DNA of 62,137 nt from an uncultured Clostridia bacterium (GCA_944330115.1 CALVIN010000005.1:105542-167678), one strand, 5' to 3'; numbered from the stretch's first letter, positions 25,200 to 33,295 are shown. A program made the numbers and translations. Notes: generated by a model from the letters alone, not told the origin.

Positions 25200-25428
25200 T
25201 TCACGAAAATCTCGCTCTGGCCGAGAGCGAGATTTTCCGTGAGTTTGAGGGGCGCTGCCCCTCTTAGTGCGACCTTAAGGGCCCGCGAAACGTATAGCCG
25301 CGCGAATTCACCCTGCTGCGCGAGCGAAGCGCTGCCCTGCCTAGGCTCCCGAAGGGAAACGGCAGATGCGCAGGTATGCGCAAATGTGGGCCTGCTGCGC
25401 AGGGAAACCCTGCTTGCGACATTATTTG
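25200..25428 (-). repeat. Multi-hairpin element, copy E1
   Basis: Read on the minus strand the order is P0 (GCAGGGTTTCCCTGC, 25399-25413), P1 (25264-25306, partly decayed), P2 (25247-25263) and P3 (25200-25243). Loops and spacers match copies E2, E3 and E5; the stems do not match in sequence but mostly pair. Confidence 0.75.
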
Positions 25429-25433
25429 TTTTT

Positions 25434-25575
25434 TGGAACATTGCGCTGTCGCCGGGTAAACCTGCTTGCGCTTATCCGTTCAATTTGCCTGCCGTCCAAA
25501 AGGCAATGCAAACAGGGGCGCGCTTGACGGCTGAAATAAATTCAGCCTTAATCGTAATTTATTTCTAAATAAATC
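25434..25575. repeat. Spacer repeat S, copy 1
   Basis: About 140 bp sharing long blocks with 37138-37275 (GGGTAAACCTGCT, CAATTTGCCTGCCGT, GGCGCGCTTGACGGCTGAAA). It contains a GGCTGAA-ATAAA-TTCAGCC hairpin. In both places it directly follows a minus-oriented multi-hairpin element. Confidence 0.65.
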
Positions 25576-25584
25576 AACGTTTCA

Positions 25585-25873
25585 AGCAGGGTTCCCCTGC
25601 GTCGCGGGGTCGCCTCGTGCCTCGTTGGTCGTCCCCGAGACGCCTCACGCTACGCTCGGCATGTCTCGGTCTCTCCGCGGCACACGAAAGGCGGATATCC
25701 GCCTTTCTATGAAATGTGCCGCTCGTCCCAATTTGCTGCGGTCAGCAGGCTCGCCAAAGGGGGAATTGCCGCGACTATATAATACGAGAGCATTTTAAGG
25801 TCGCGGCAAGGGGGAGCTGGCTCCCCCAAAATCACGAAAATTATTCGGCGACACCAGCCGAAGAATTTTGTGA
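25585..25873 (+). repeat. Multi-hairpin element, copy E2, with inserted module M
   Basis: P0 GCAGGGTTCCCCTGC, then module M (about 25612-25730), then P1 (TTGCCGCGAC 25766-25775 with GTCGCGGCAA 25800-25809), P2 (GGGGGAGC/GCTCCCCC, 25810-25827) and P3 (25832-25873). With E1 and spacer S it accounts for nearly the whole 739-base gap between kduI and the TIM-barrel gene. Confidence 0.75.
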
Positions 25874-25919
25874 ATATTTTATGCGACGCTTATATGAAGT
25901 TTAGCGGTGCAAATACTAC

Positions 25920-26759
25920 TCAGACCGCCGCCCACTTTTCGGTGATAAATTCTATACTCGGCAAAATATGTTCGCCGGTGGTGCCCTCTAAGACGAGGTA
26001 GGCGTTTTTATCGTACGCTTTTATGCGCGAGAGGATGGCGTCGAAATCGAACAGACCCGTGCCGGGAGGGACCTGCTTTACCTTGCCCTCTTCGAACACG
26101 TAGTCCTTTATGTGGAAAACGCGTATTTTGCCGGCAAAGGCATTAAGCCCCTCGTCCAAAATTTCGAGATAGCGCTCGTGATTGGAGGCGTCGAGGTAGT
26201 TGTAGATATCGAATATCACCTGCACGTTGGGCATTCTTATTATGTCTACGGCGCGCTTTAGCGTTTTTACGTCGTAACAGCAGTGTCCCGCGGCGCCCTC
26301 CATGCCGATATTTACGCCGAGCCCGGCGGCATATTCGGCGAGTTTGCGGAAGGTTGCCACTACCCTTCCGAACGCCTCGGGCGTGCGGTTTTTGGGGTTG
26401 TACGTCCACTTATCGTCGTTATAAGAGCCCGTCTCAGAGCCGACGATGTTGCAGCCGAGGTTTTTGCAATACTTTAAATACTCTTTGAACACCGCAACGC
26501 CGTTTGCCACCTTTTCGGGATTTGAGTGCACGGGGTTGAAGTATGCGCCGATAAGCGCCACGTCTATCCCCGCCTCCTTTAAGGCCGCGCCTATGGCAGC
26601 CGAATTTTGTTCGTTCAGCTGCCCGGGCGCATACTTAAGCTCGTCCATGAACTTATAGGCAACGAGTTGTACGGCGGATATGCCGCAGGTTTTGCACTTT
26701 TCTATGGCGGGGGCAAGCCCCTTTACGCCCAAATCGTGCGTGCGGAATGCTATTTTCAT
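25920..26759 (-). CDS. Sugar phosphate isomerase/epimerase-like TIM-barrel protein
   Basis: A 279-residue AP-endonuclease-2/xylose-isomerase-like barrel. Metal-site style residues appear in GSETGSYN, NIGMEGAAGHCCYDV, VIFDIYNYLD, RVFHIKDYV and LVLEGTTG. No signal peptide. Its start overlaps the kdgK stop as TAATG, so it is made together with KdgK. That linkage points to a sugar-acid isomerisation or epimerisation feeding or branching from KDG, but the substrate cannot be read from the sequence. A myo-inositol or tagatose/psicose epimerase activity is equally possible. Confidence 0.8.
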   Translation of the reverse strand: MKIAFRTHDLGVKGLAPAIEKCKTCGISAVQLVAYKFMDELKYAPGQLNEQNSAAIGAALKEAGIDVALIGAYFNPVHSNPEKVANGVAVFKEYLKYCKNLGCNIVGSETGSYNDDKWTYNPKNRTPEAFGRVVATFRKLAEYAAGLGVNIGMEGAAGHCCYDVKTLKRAVDIIRMPNVQVIFDIYNYLDASNHERYLEILDEGLNAFAGKIRVFHIKDYVFEEGKVKQVPPGTGLFDFDAILSRIKAYDKNAYLVLEGTTGEHILPSIEFITEKWAAV

Positions 26760-27790
26760 TATCTTTGAACGCGGCCGCTGCCGTCGCCGCCGGCAAGAGC
26801 CTCTACTTCCTTGCGGGATACGAGGTTGAAGTCGCCGGGGATGGTGTGCTTGAGCGCGGACGCCGCAACGCCGAATTCGAGGGCAGACTTGAAGTCCTTG
26901 CCGTCGAGGAAGCCGGTGATAACGCCGCCGGCAAAGCTGTCGCCGCCGCCTACGCGGTCAACGATGGGGGATATCCTGTACTCTCTCGAGTGATAGAACT
27001 CGCCCGTCTCGCCGTTGTAGATGCATGCAGACCAGCCGTTATCGGAAGCCGAGTGGCTTACGCGCAGCGAGGAGATGGCATACTTGAAGCCGAACTTTGC
27101 AACCATCTGCTCGAATATCGACTTGTAGCCCTCGAGGTTGAGCTTGCCGGAAGTTACGTCGGTGGAAGCGGGCTTGAAGCCGAGAACAAGCTCGGCATCC
27201 TCTTCGTTGCCGATGCACACATCGACATACTTCATGAGGCCGGTCATGACCTTCTGAGCCTTCTCGCTCGACCACAGCTTTTTGCGGAAGTTGAGGTCGA
27301 CGGAGACGGTAACGCCGTGCTTTTTGGCTGCCTTTAAGGCCTCTTCGGTGAGGACGGCCGCGCTGTCGGATACGGCGGGGGTGATGCCGGTGAAGTGGAA
27401 CCAGTCGGCATCCTTAAAGATATCGTCGAAGTCGAAATCTGCGGCGGTAGCCGTAGTTATGGAGGAATGAGCTCTGTCGTAAACCACCTTTGAAGGTCTC
27501 ATCGCAGAGCCGCTTTCGAGATAGTAAATGCCGAGCCTTTCGCCGCAGCGGGCAATGTGCTTGGTCTCTACGCCATACTTTCTGAGGGCTGCAACAGCGC
27601 AGTCGCCGAGTTCGTTTGCGGGGAGCGCGGTAACAAATTCCGCGTTGTGGCCGTAGTTGGCGCACGATACCGCCACGTTGGCCTCGCCGCCGCCGTAGTT
27701 GATATCGAACTCGTCGGCCTGAATGAACTTTTCGTTGTTGGGGGTAGAGAGACGAAGCATAATTTCGCCCATGGTTACGATCTTTTTCAT
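26759..27790 (-). CDS. kdgK: 2-keto-3-deoxygluconate kinase
   Basis: A 343-residue PfkB-family kinase phosphorylating KDG to KDPG. The N-terminal GEIMLRLSTP and GGGEANVAVSCANYG motifs fit KdgK, and the ATP/catalytic signature is DRVGGGDSFAGG near residue 280 with the base Asp (the usual DTxGAGD has G-G-G-D here). AAGGAGAA precedes the ATG. Both the KduI/KduD branch and the UxaBAC branch meet at its substrate. Coupled to the TIM-barrel gene downstream. Confidence 0.94.
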   Translation of the reverse strand: MKKIVTMGEIMLRLSTPNNEKFIQADEFDINYGGGEANVAVSCANYGHNAEFVTALPANELGDCAVAALRKYGVETKHIARCGERLGIYYLESGSAMRPSKVVYDRAHSSITTATAADFDFDDIFKDADWFHFTGITPAVSDSAAVLTEEALKAAKKHGVTVSVDLNFRKKLWSSEKAQKVMTGLMKYVDVCIGNEEDAELVLGFKPASTDVTSGKLNLEGYKSIFEQMVAKFGFKYAISSLRVSHSASDNGWSACIYNGETGEFYHSREYRISPIVDRVGGGDSFAGGVITGFLDGKDFKSALEFGVAASALKHTIPGDFNLVSRKEVEALAGGDGSGRVQR

Positions 27791-28382
27791 AAAATTTATC
27801 TTCTCCTTAAAAATGAATTAACAATTATTTTTTATATTTTATTTTTATTTTAATTTAAATTTATATTTTTGCGCGGATAAAACCCTTCCGGCTTTGCCTT
27901 GCTAACGCTTCGGCAAACCCACCTTCCCTTCAGGGACGGCGAGATAACGACAAAATTTAAAAATAAATAATGTCGCAAGGCGGGGTCTCAAGCAATGTAA
28001 GGGCAACATTGCATTCTGCCGTTTCCACGCTTTGCGCGGAACCTCGGCAGAGCAGCGCTTCGCTCGCGCGGTCACCGTTCGCACGGAACGTATGTGCTCA
28101 CTCATCTCATTGCACACGAAAGGCGGGTGTCCGCCTTTCTATGAAATGTGCAATTCGACCCGCCGCACGACCGCAATCGCCCGTCAAAACTTCAGAGAAG
28201 CGAGCAGGTCGCGGAGCGCTGCCTCCTCCGTCCATAGCGAACTTGGAGAAGCGAGCAAGACAAGGCGTGTGCGGAAGGTTTGAGGGAGCGTACAAAGACG
28301 TACGTGACCGAAAACACCCGTAAACACAACGCAGTATTGCGACGCTTATACAAGGACGAGCGGCGCCCGTAGAATGTTGCTT
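27791..28382. other. Gap with repeat remnants
   Basis: 592 bases. 27800-27870 is A/T-only. 27960-28170 carries an ATAATGTCGCAAG start like the multi-hairpin element and a module M copy at about 28111-28163, with outer arms TTGCACA/TGTGCAA in place of GGCACA/TGTGCC. 28170-28380 is degenerate repeat-like sequence. No gene was seen. Confidence 0.6.
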
Positions 28383-29375
28383 TTACTTCCGCTTTACGAG
28401 GTGAACCGCAAACCCGCCAAACTGATCCTTTAAATATGCCACATTCATTTCGCCGGTGGCCTTATCGTATTTGAACGAGCTTTCGTCGGGCTCGAAGCCG
28501 CGCATTTTGAGCTGATATACGGCGCGCTTTACAGAGTTTGTGGCGATGGCTATGTGGCCGTGATCGCCCTTGAAGGGAGATTTCATCATCTCCATATAGG
28601 TGGAGGCGAATACCGAGCTGTTGCCCACCTTTTTCTTGAATCCGAAGGCGGCCTCGAACTTATCGGCAACGGCCTCGGCCTCTTCGGGGTTGGCGCAGTT
28701 TAAGCCTACGTGCACCATCTCGAAGCCGAGCATCTTGTCCACAGCCTCGCGGCAGAGACGGGTTATCTCGTCCCAGTTCTCCTCGGCGAGCGCCTTTGCG
28801 GGTACTATCCAGCTGCCACCGCAGCAAACTATCTTGTTGTATGCAAGATAGTTGTTGAGGTTATCGGCCGTTACGCCGCCCGTGGGCATGAAGCGCATCG
28901 TCTGGTAGGGGCCGCATACGCTCTTTATGTATGCCACGCCGCCCGCCTGCTCTGCGGGGAAGAACTTAACGAAGTCCAGCCCGAGCTCGAGCGCCTGCTC
29001 TATTTCGCTTGCCGACGAAAGGCCGGGCGCGAAGGGTATGCCGCTATCGAGGCAGTGCTTTACCACCTTGGGGTTGAGGCCGGGAGCCACGCAGAACTTT
29101 GCGCCCGCGGCATAGGCCGCGTCGGCCTGCTCGCAGGTGAGCACGGTGCCGGCGCCCACCATCATGTCGGGATAGGCCTTTACCATGCGCGCTATCACCT
29201 CGTCGGCGCCCTTGGCGCGGAAAGTTACCTCGGCGCAGTTGATGCCGCCGTCGCGCAGGGCCTTGGCCAGCTTTTCAGCGTTTTCGACCTTGTCGAGCTT
29301 GATGACGGGCACGATGCCGATGTTTGAAAATTCTTCAACAACGGCGTCTAACTTTGCTTTTACGTTTTCTGTCAT
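28383..29375 (-). CDS. kdgA: KDPG/KHG aldolase with C-terminal VOC (glyoxalase-fold) domain
   Basis: 330 residues; cleaves KDPG to pyruvate and glyceraldehyde-3-phosphate. Aldolase domain is residues 10-210, with catalytic Glu49 (CAEVTFRA), Schiff-base Lys137 (FVKFFPAEQ) and PTGGV at 164-168. Residues about 218-330 form a separate VOC/glyoxalase-like domain (EMVHVGLNCANPEEAEAVAD ... GHIAIATNSVKRAVYQLKMR). This fusion is known in Firmicutes; the role of the second domain is unclear. CGGAG precedes the ATG. It has its own promoter and is bounded upstream by two strong hairpins. Confidence 0.92.
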   Translation of the reverse strand: MTENVKAKLDAVVEEFSNIGIVPVIKLDKVENAEKLAKALRDGGINCAEVTFRAKGADEVIARMVKAYPDMMVGAGTVLTCEQADAAYAAGAKFCVAPGLNPKVVKHCLDSGIPFAPGLSSASEIEQALELGLDFVKFFPAEQAGGVAYIKSVCGPYQTMRFMPTGGVTADNLNNYLAYNKIVCCGGSWIVPAKALAEENWDEITRLCREAVDKMLGFEMVHVGLNCANPEEAEAVADKFEAAFGFKKKVGNSSVFASTYMEMMKSPFKGDHGHIAIATNSVKRAVYQLKMRGFEPDESSFKYDKATGEMNVAYLKDQFGGFAVHLVKRK

Positions 29376-29390
29376 AATTTTCTCCGTTGT

Positions 29391-29438
29391 GCGCCGCAAG
29401 CGCCGCCAGGCATAGACCGAGGCATGCGCCGCAAGCGC
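29391..29438. repeat. 13-bp direct repeat in the kdgA leader
   Basis: GCGCCGCAAGCGC occurs at 29391-29403 and again at 29426-29438, between the kdgA promoter and its start codon. Each copy is partly palindromic (GCGC...GCGC). Candidate operator for a dimeric regulator. Confidence 0.45.
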
Positions 29439-29460
29439 TGTTTTATACTCGTACATATCA

Positions 29461-29489
29461 ATTATAATTTCGCCGCGTCCGCAAGTAAA
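29461..29489 (-). promoter_or_regulatory. kdgA: Promoter of kdgA
   Basis: Minus strand: TTTACT, 17 bp, TATAAT. About 86 bases upstream of the start codon. Confidence 0.5.
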
Positions 29490-29547
29490 TATACAAAACG
29501 GATATAAAGATACATTTTTCAGATATATACTGTAAATTTTTTATAAA

Positions 29548-29584
29548 TTGCGCGCGTGCGCGCATTATGCGCGCACGCGCGCAA
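29548..29584. terminator. 18-bp perfect GC palindrome
   Basis: TTGCGCGCGTGCGCGCAT, one base, ATGCGCGCACGCGCGCAA. It is alternating purine-pyrimidine (Z-DNA-prone) and followed on the minus strand by TTTATAAAAAATTT. Second of two stem-loops after kduD. Confidence 0.6.
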
Positions 29585-29595
29585 AGGTAAAAGTT

Positions 29596-29630
29596 AAGGG
29601 CGGCGCCCGCCTGAAGCGGGCGCCGCCCTT
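29596..29630. terminator. Terminator after kduD
   Basis: AAGGGCGGCGCCCGC-loop-GCGGGCGCCGCCCTT is a 15-bp perfect stem, followed on the minus strand by AACTTTTACC. Confidence 0.7.
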
Positions 29631-29652
29631 AAAATACCGTATCAAAAGTTTA

Positions 29653-30405
29653 TCATCTGCCCAGCCAGCCGCCGTCTACCGCGAGGGTGAAGCCGTTGAC
29701 GTAGTCGGAGGCAGCCGACGCAAGGAAGACCGCCGCGCCCTCTAAGTCGGCGGGGGTGCCCCAGCGGCCCGCGGGGATGCGCGCGAGTATATCTGCCGAG
29801 CGCTCCTCGTCCTGGCGGAGGGCCTGGGTGTTATTGGTGGCCATATAGCCGGGGGCTATGGCGTTTACGTTTATGCCGTACTTTGCCCACTCGTTTGAAA
29901 GCGTCATGGTTATGCCGCGCACGGCCGACTTCGACGCCGTGTACGATGGCACCCTTATGCCGCCCTGATAGGAGAGCATGGAGGCGATGTTTATTATTTT
30001 ACCGCCGCTGCCCTGCTTTATAAACTGCTTTGCGACGGCCTGCGTTAAGAAGAACACCGTCTTTAAATTTACCGCCATTACCGAGTCCCAATTTTCTTCG
30101 GAGAACTCGATGGAGTCCTGGCGCTTGATTATGCCGGCGTTGTTGACGAGGATATCTATCCTGCCGAACTGCCCGAGCGTGCCGTTTACGACGGCGGGTA
30201 TCACGTCGCACGAGCTTAAGTCGGCGATGATGTTGTGGAAGTTTTCGCCGAGCATCTCCTTTGTTTCGGTGCTGGGGCGGCGGGATACGCCCACCACCTT
30301 TGCGCCCGCCTCAACGAAGGCGCGGCTTATGCCCTGGCCGAGGCCGGTGTTGCTGCCCGTGACTATCGCCACTTTGCCGTTTAAACTGAACTGGTCCAAT
30401 ATCAT
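29653..30405 (-). CDS. kduD: 2-keto-3-deoxygluconate dehydrogenase (2,5-diketo-3-deoxygluconate reductase)
   Basis: A 250-residue short-chain dehydrogenase that reduces the KduI product to KDG with NAD(P)H. TGSNTGLG (16-23) binds the cofactor, NNAGIIKR follows, and the catalytic Tyr-Lys pair lies in YTASK near 155-159. The C-terminal IPAGRWGTPADLEGAAVFLA is characteristic of KduD. GGGG-AAAATT precedes the ATG. Direct repeats of a GTATnATAC palindrome lie upstream at 30474-30511. Confidence 0.93.
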   Translation of the reverse strand: MILDQFSLNGKVAIVTGSNTGLGQGISRAFVEAGAKVVGVSRRPSTETKEMLGENFHNIIADLSSCDVIPAVVNGTLGQFGRIDILVNNAGIIKRQDSIEFSEENWDSVMAVNLKTVFFLTQAVAKQFIKQGSGGKIINIASMLSYQGGIRVPSYTASKSAVRGITMTLSNEWAKYGINVNAIAPGYMATNNTQALRQDEERSADILARIPAGRWGTPADLEGAAVFLASAASDYVNGFTLAVDGGWLGR

Positions 30406-30473
30406 AATTTTCCCCCTATAAATTTATTTTTTATTTGCATTTATTTTTTGCGTACGGCACGCGCCGCGGCGCA

Positions 30474-30511
30474 ATATGTATGATACCGCGCGGCGCCATA
30501 TGTATGATACC
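30474..30511. promoter_or_regulatory. Two direct repeats of ATATGTATGATACC upstream of kduD
   Basis: Exact copies at 30474-30487 and 30498-30511, 24 bp apart. The core GTATGATAC is a palindrome (GTAT-n-ATAC). Position 69-106 bases before kduD suits an operator. Confidence 0.5.
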
Positions 30512-30562
30512 ACCAAATGCGGCGATTTTCAAGATGTTTTTTAAAAATAACGGCAAAACAAC

Positions 30563-31417
30563 TCAGGCGTGCCCGAACTGCACGGCGGCGCCGCCCGGCA
30601 CTTCATACACCTTGCCGCGTATCTCCACCCACACCGAACGGTGCGAGGGGTTGTATGCGCGCTCGCCGTCCACCGAATAGACGAGGGCGTTGTAGCACTT
30701 GACATAGTCGCATATGTCGCCGTTGGTGGCCGCCCACACGCCCTTGTCCTGCCCGACCTTGCGGCAGAGATACTCTATCCTGTCCCAATCGCCGTTGTCG
30801 TCGAACTCGTAGGCGTGCCCCCATACGTAATACAGCCAGGGCTCGCGGTTTTTGAACTCGTCCGAGGGCTTGCCCGAGAGGAATTTTTCGGTAAGCTCCT
30901 CCAGGCACAGCTCGGTGTGGTGCACGGTGGGGTTGAGGTGCAGCCAATCAGAAGGTATGGCAAAGGAGTGCGTCGACACGGTGGTGCGCGCATACTGCAC
31001 GCCCAATGCCTTTAAAACCTCGGCAACCTCGTCGTTTACGCCGCTGTAGGCATACGCCATGCCGTTTACTATTCTGCCGAACTTTTCCTCGAGGTATGCG
31101 CGGTTGTCGCACACCTCCTTTACGGCGAGGGGCAGGGGCACTTTATTCAAAAATATGTGCCTTGCGCCGTGCAGGGCTATCTCGTGCCCGCTGTCTTTGT
31201 AGAGCGCTATCGTCTCCTCCTCGTCCAGGCGGTCGTGCCATGACTGCGCGTCGAACAGCTCGCTGTTTAAGTTGAACGTACCCTTGAGGCCGTTTTTGTT
31301 GAGTATTTCGATCAGCTTTCTGTCGGCGGCGACGCCGTCGTCGTAGCTGAAGGTGACTGCCTTTTCTTTCCCCTCGGGGAAGCGCATATAGCGCTCGTGA
31401 TACATCTGTATAAACAT
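30563..31417 (-). CDS. Polysaccharide deacetylase-like protein, CE4 fold
   Basis: 284 residues from MFIQMYHERYMRF (31417), after AGAGGAACTG. The NodB-type motif 1 appears as TFSYDDGV (a metal-binding Asp pair), and motif 2 as SGHEIALHGARHIF (H-x-x-x-H). The C-terminal VWGHAYEFDDNGDW fits the family's last motif. No signal peptide, so a cytoplasmic de-acetylase of an imported sugar oligomer is plausible; acetylated pectin would make sense here but is inferred only from location. It is the most upstream gene of the uronate cluster. Confidence 0.8.
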   Translation of the reverse strand: MFIQMYHERYMRFPEGKEKAVTFSYDDGVAADRKLIEILNKNGLKGTFNLNSELFDAQSWHDRLDEEETIALYKDSGHEIALHGARHIFLNKVPLPLAVKEVCDNRAYLEEKFGRIVNGMAYAYSGVNDEVAEVLKALGVQYARTTVSTHSFAIPSDWLHLNPTVHHTELCLEELTEKFLSGKPSDEFKNREPWLYYVWGHAYEFDDNGDWDRIEYLCRKVGQDKGVWAATNGDICDYVKCYNALVYSVDGERAYNPSHRSVWVEIRGKVYEVPGGAAVQFGHA

Positions 31418-31493
31418 TTCAGTTCCTCTTGTAAGCCTATTTGCCGCACGCCCTGCGGCGTTTGCGGCATTTGTATTGCACATGTATTATACG

Positions 31494-31529
31494 ACGGGCG
31501 CGCCGCGTTGTAAAGGGCGGCGCGCCCGT
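31494..31529. terminator. Hairpin after the MATE gene
   Basis: ACGGGCGCGCCGC-loop-GCGGCGCGCCCGT, 13-bp stem, eight bases past the MATE stop. The following minus-strand sequence is CGTATAATACA, so the U tract is poor. Confidence 0.5.
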
Positions 31530-31536
31530 AAATTGC

Positions 31537-33093
31537 TTATTTTATAACATATTTTTTTGCGCGGACGGCCTTGTAGGGCGCGTAATTTATCTTTCTTCCG
31601 CGAGAGGTGCCCTGCCTGAGCGCCCAGGAGCTCATTCTGTCGTGCGGGCCCTCGGCGATGAGGCCGGAGGCCTTTCTCCACCTGCCCGTGAGCAGGCGGG
31701 ATACGAAGAGTATTGAGCGCACCACCCAGTCGGCGCACATGCCTATCCAATAGCCCATCGCGCCGAACTCGAACTTAAAGCCGAAGGTCGACTGCAGCCA
31801 GGGGCTGAGGGCGTCGTCGGTGAACAGAAAGCACAGGCCCACCCTCACTATTATCATCGACGATATGGCCGCCCACATTACATACCTTACGTCGGATGTG
31901 GCCTTTAAGATGCCGGGCGTGGTGAAGGAGAGCGGGTAGGTTATGAACTGGAAGGAGAGGCAGAAATACAGGCATTGCAGCGCCCTGGGATATACGTCCT
32001 CGGGATATTCCCACAGGTATATCAGCCATTGACTGGTAGCCATTATTATGGCCACGGCGGCGGCATTGGCGATGAATGAGATGGCGAACATGCGCTTTAT
32101 GTAATAGCGCACGCAGCCCTCGTCGCCCGTGCCCACCGCCTGACCTATTACGGTGAGGCTGGCAGTGCCTATTCCTCCGCCCACCATAGAGGCGATGTTG
32201 TTGAGGCTGTTTGCTATGGTGTTGGCGTTGGCCTCGTAGTTTACGTATTTGCCCGAAGCGTCGAGCTGAAGATAGCAGCCGGCGTTTACGAAGGTGTTTG
32301 TCATCAGTTTGCCGAGCTGGAAGAGGCAGCTCTCTATGCCGCTGGGTATGGCGATGAAGAGTATGCGGCGCACCATCCTCCCCTCGAAGCGGAACTTTGT
32401 GAACAGCTTTACCGAGAGCAGGTTTTTATCCGACATGAGCAGCACGCGCATGTATACGGCGGGTATCGCCCTTGCGATGAGGGTGGCGAGCGCCGCGCCC
32501 GCAACGCCCATCTTGAAGCCCCATATGAAGGCGGCGTTGAGGCCGATGTTCACCACGCAGCTTATGCCCGCGCTCGTCATCGTCACCATGCTCTTGCGCT
32601 GGGCGCGCAGCAGCGCCGCGCTGCCGTTGAATATGCCTATCAAGGGGAAGGAAGCCGCGGTTATGTAGAAGTATGTGCGCTGCAATTCCATTACGTCCGA
32701 CTCGACGTCGGGGTAGAACAGCTGCAGAATAAAGGGGTTGAGCGCAAGGCATACGGCGGCTATCGCCGTGGAAAAGAGCAGCACGATTACAAGCATGTGC
32801 TTGGCGCTCTTTTTGGCGTCCTCTAAGTTGTTGCCGCCGAGGTATTGCGAAGTTATAATAGTTCCGCCCGTGGCAAACGCCGAAAAGAGCTGTATTACTA
32901 GGTTGTTTATGTAGTCAACGTTGCCCACGGCGTTGCTGGCGTGGCCGAGGGTGTCTATCGAAGACACCATTATGCCGTCGAACATGCCGAGCGAGGTGGA
33001 AAATATATTTTCGATTACTATGGGGGCGATCAGCCACAGCAGCTGCCTGCCCGTGAACAGCGAGTATTTCTTTTTAGTCCTGACAGTCTGCAC
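31537..33093 (-). CDS. MATE family efflux protein
   Basis: 518 residues, twelve predicted helices, a cation-coupled multidrug/metabolite exporter. Two repeated six-helix halves begin at APIVIENIFSTSLGMFDGIM and IAIPSGIESCLFQLGKLMTN, both MATE-type. The start codon is GTG at 33093, preceded by GGAG ten bases upstream. The C-terminal tail of about 60 residues (SGLIAEGPHDRMSSWALRQG) is long and basic for the family. Substrate unknown. Confidence 0.88.
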   Translation of the reverse strand: MQTVRTKKKYSLFTGRQLLWLIAPIVIENIFSTSLGMFDGIMVSSIDTLGHASNAVGNVDYINNLVIQLFSAFATGGTIITSQYLGGNNLEDAKKSAKHMLVIVLLFSTAIAAVCLALNPFILQLFYPDVESDVMELQRTYFYITAASFPLIGIFNGSAALLRAQRKSMVTMTSAGISCVVNIGLNAAFIWGFKMGVAGAALATLIARAIPAVYMRVLLMSDKNLLSVKLFTKFRFEGRMVRRILFIAIPSGIESCLFQLGKLMTNTFVNAGCYLQLDASGKYVNYEANANTIANSLNNIASMVGGGIGTASLTVIGQAVGTGDEGCVRYYIKRMFAISFIANAAAVAIIMATSQWLIYLWEYPEDVYPRALQCLYFCLSFQFITYPLSFTTPGILKATSDVRYVMWAAISSMIIVRVGLCFLFTDDALSPWLQSTFGFKFEFGAMGYWIGMCADWVVRSILFVSRLLTGRWRKASGLIAEGPHDRMSSWALRQGTSRGRKINYAPYKAVRAKKYVIK

Positions 33094-33227
33094 CTTTTTC
33101 TCTCTCCTGCCTACGCATACCGCAGATGCGCTCTCTTCAAATTTGCTAAAATATTTTACATCAGTTTTTCTTGATTTTCTACTGTTTAAGCACTATAATT
33201 ATGACGAAGTACAGATTTTTCAACACC

Positions 33228-33252
33228 GTTCACAAATTTTTTGCGCGCGGCT
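33228..33252 (+). repeat. Half of a P3 hairpin (left arm only)
   Basis: TTCACAAATTTTTTGCGCGC matches the left arm at 34363 and 36889. The right arm is missing, and a module M repeat follows at 33296. Confidence 0.5.
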
Positions 33253-33295
33253 TCCCCTCCGCTCTCCACAACGAGAGAGGCGGCAGCGCCGCCTA

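Noticed and set aside
25181-25441. 87-residue N-terminal extension of KduI
   Set aside because: Encoded by the multi-hairpin repeat; KduI homology and the GGAG site both start at 25180. The same reasoning removed extensions of the MATE (36876-37208) and AraC (33396-33518) genes.
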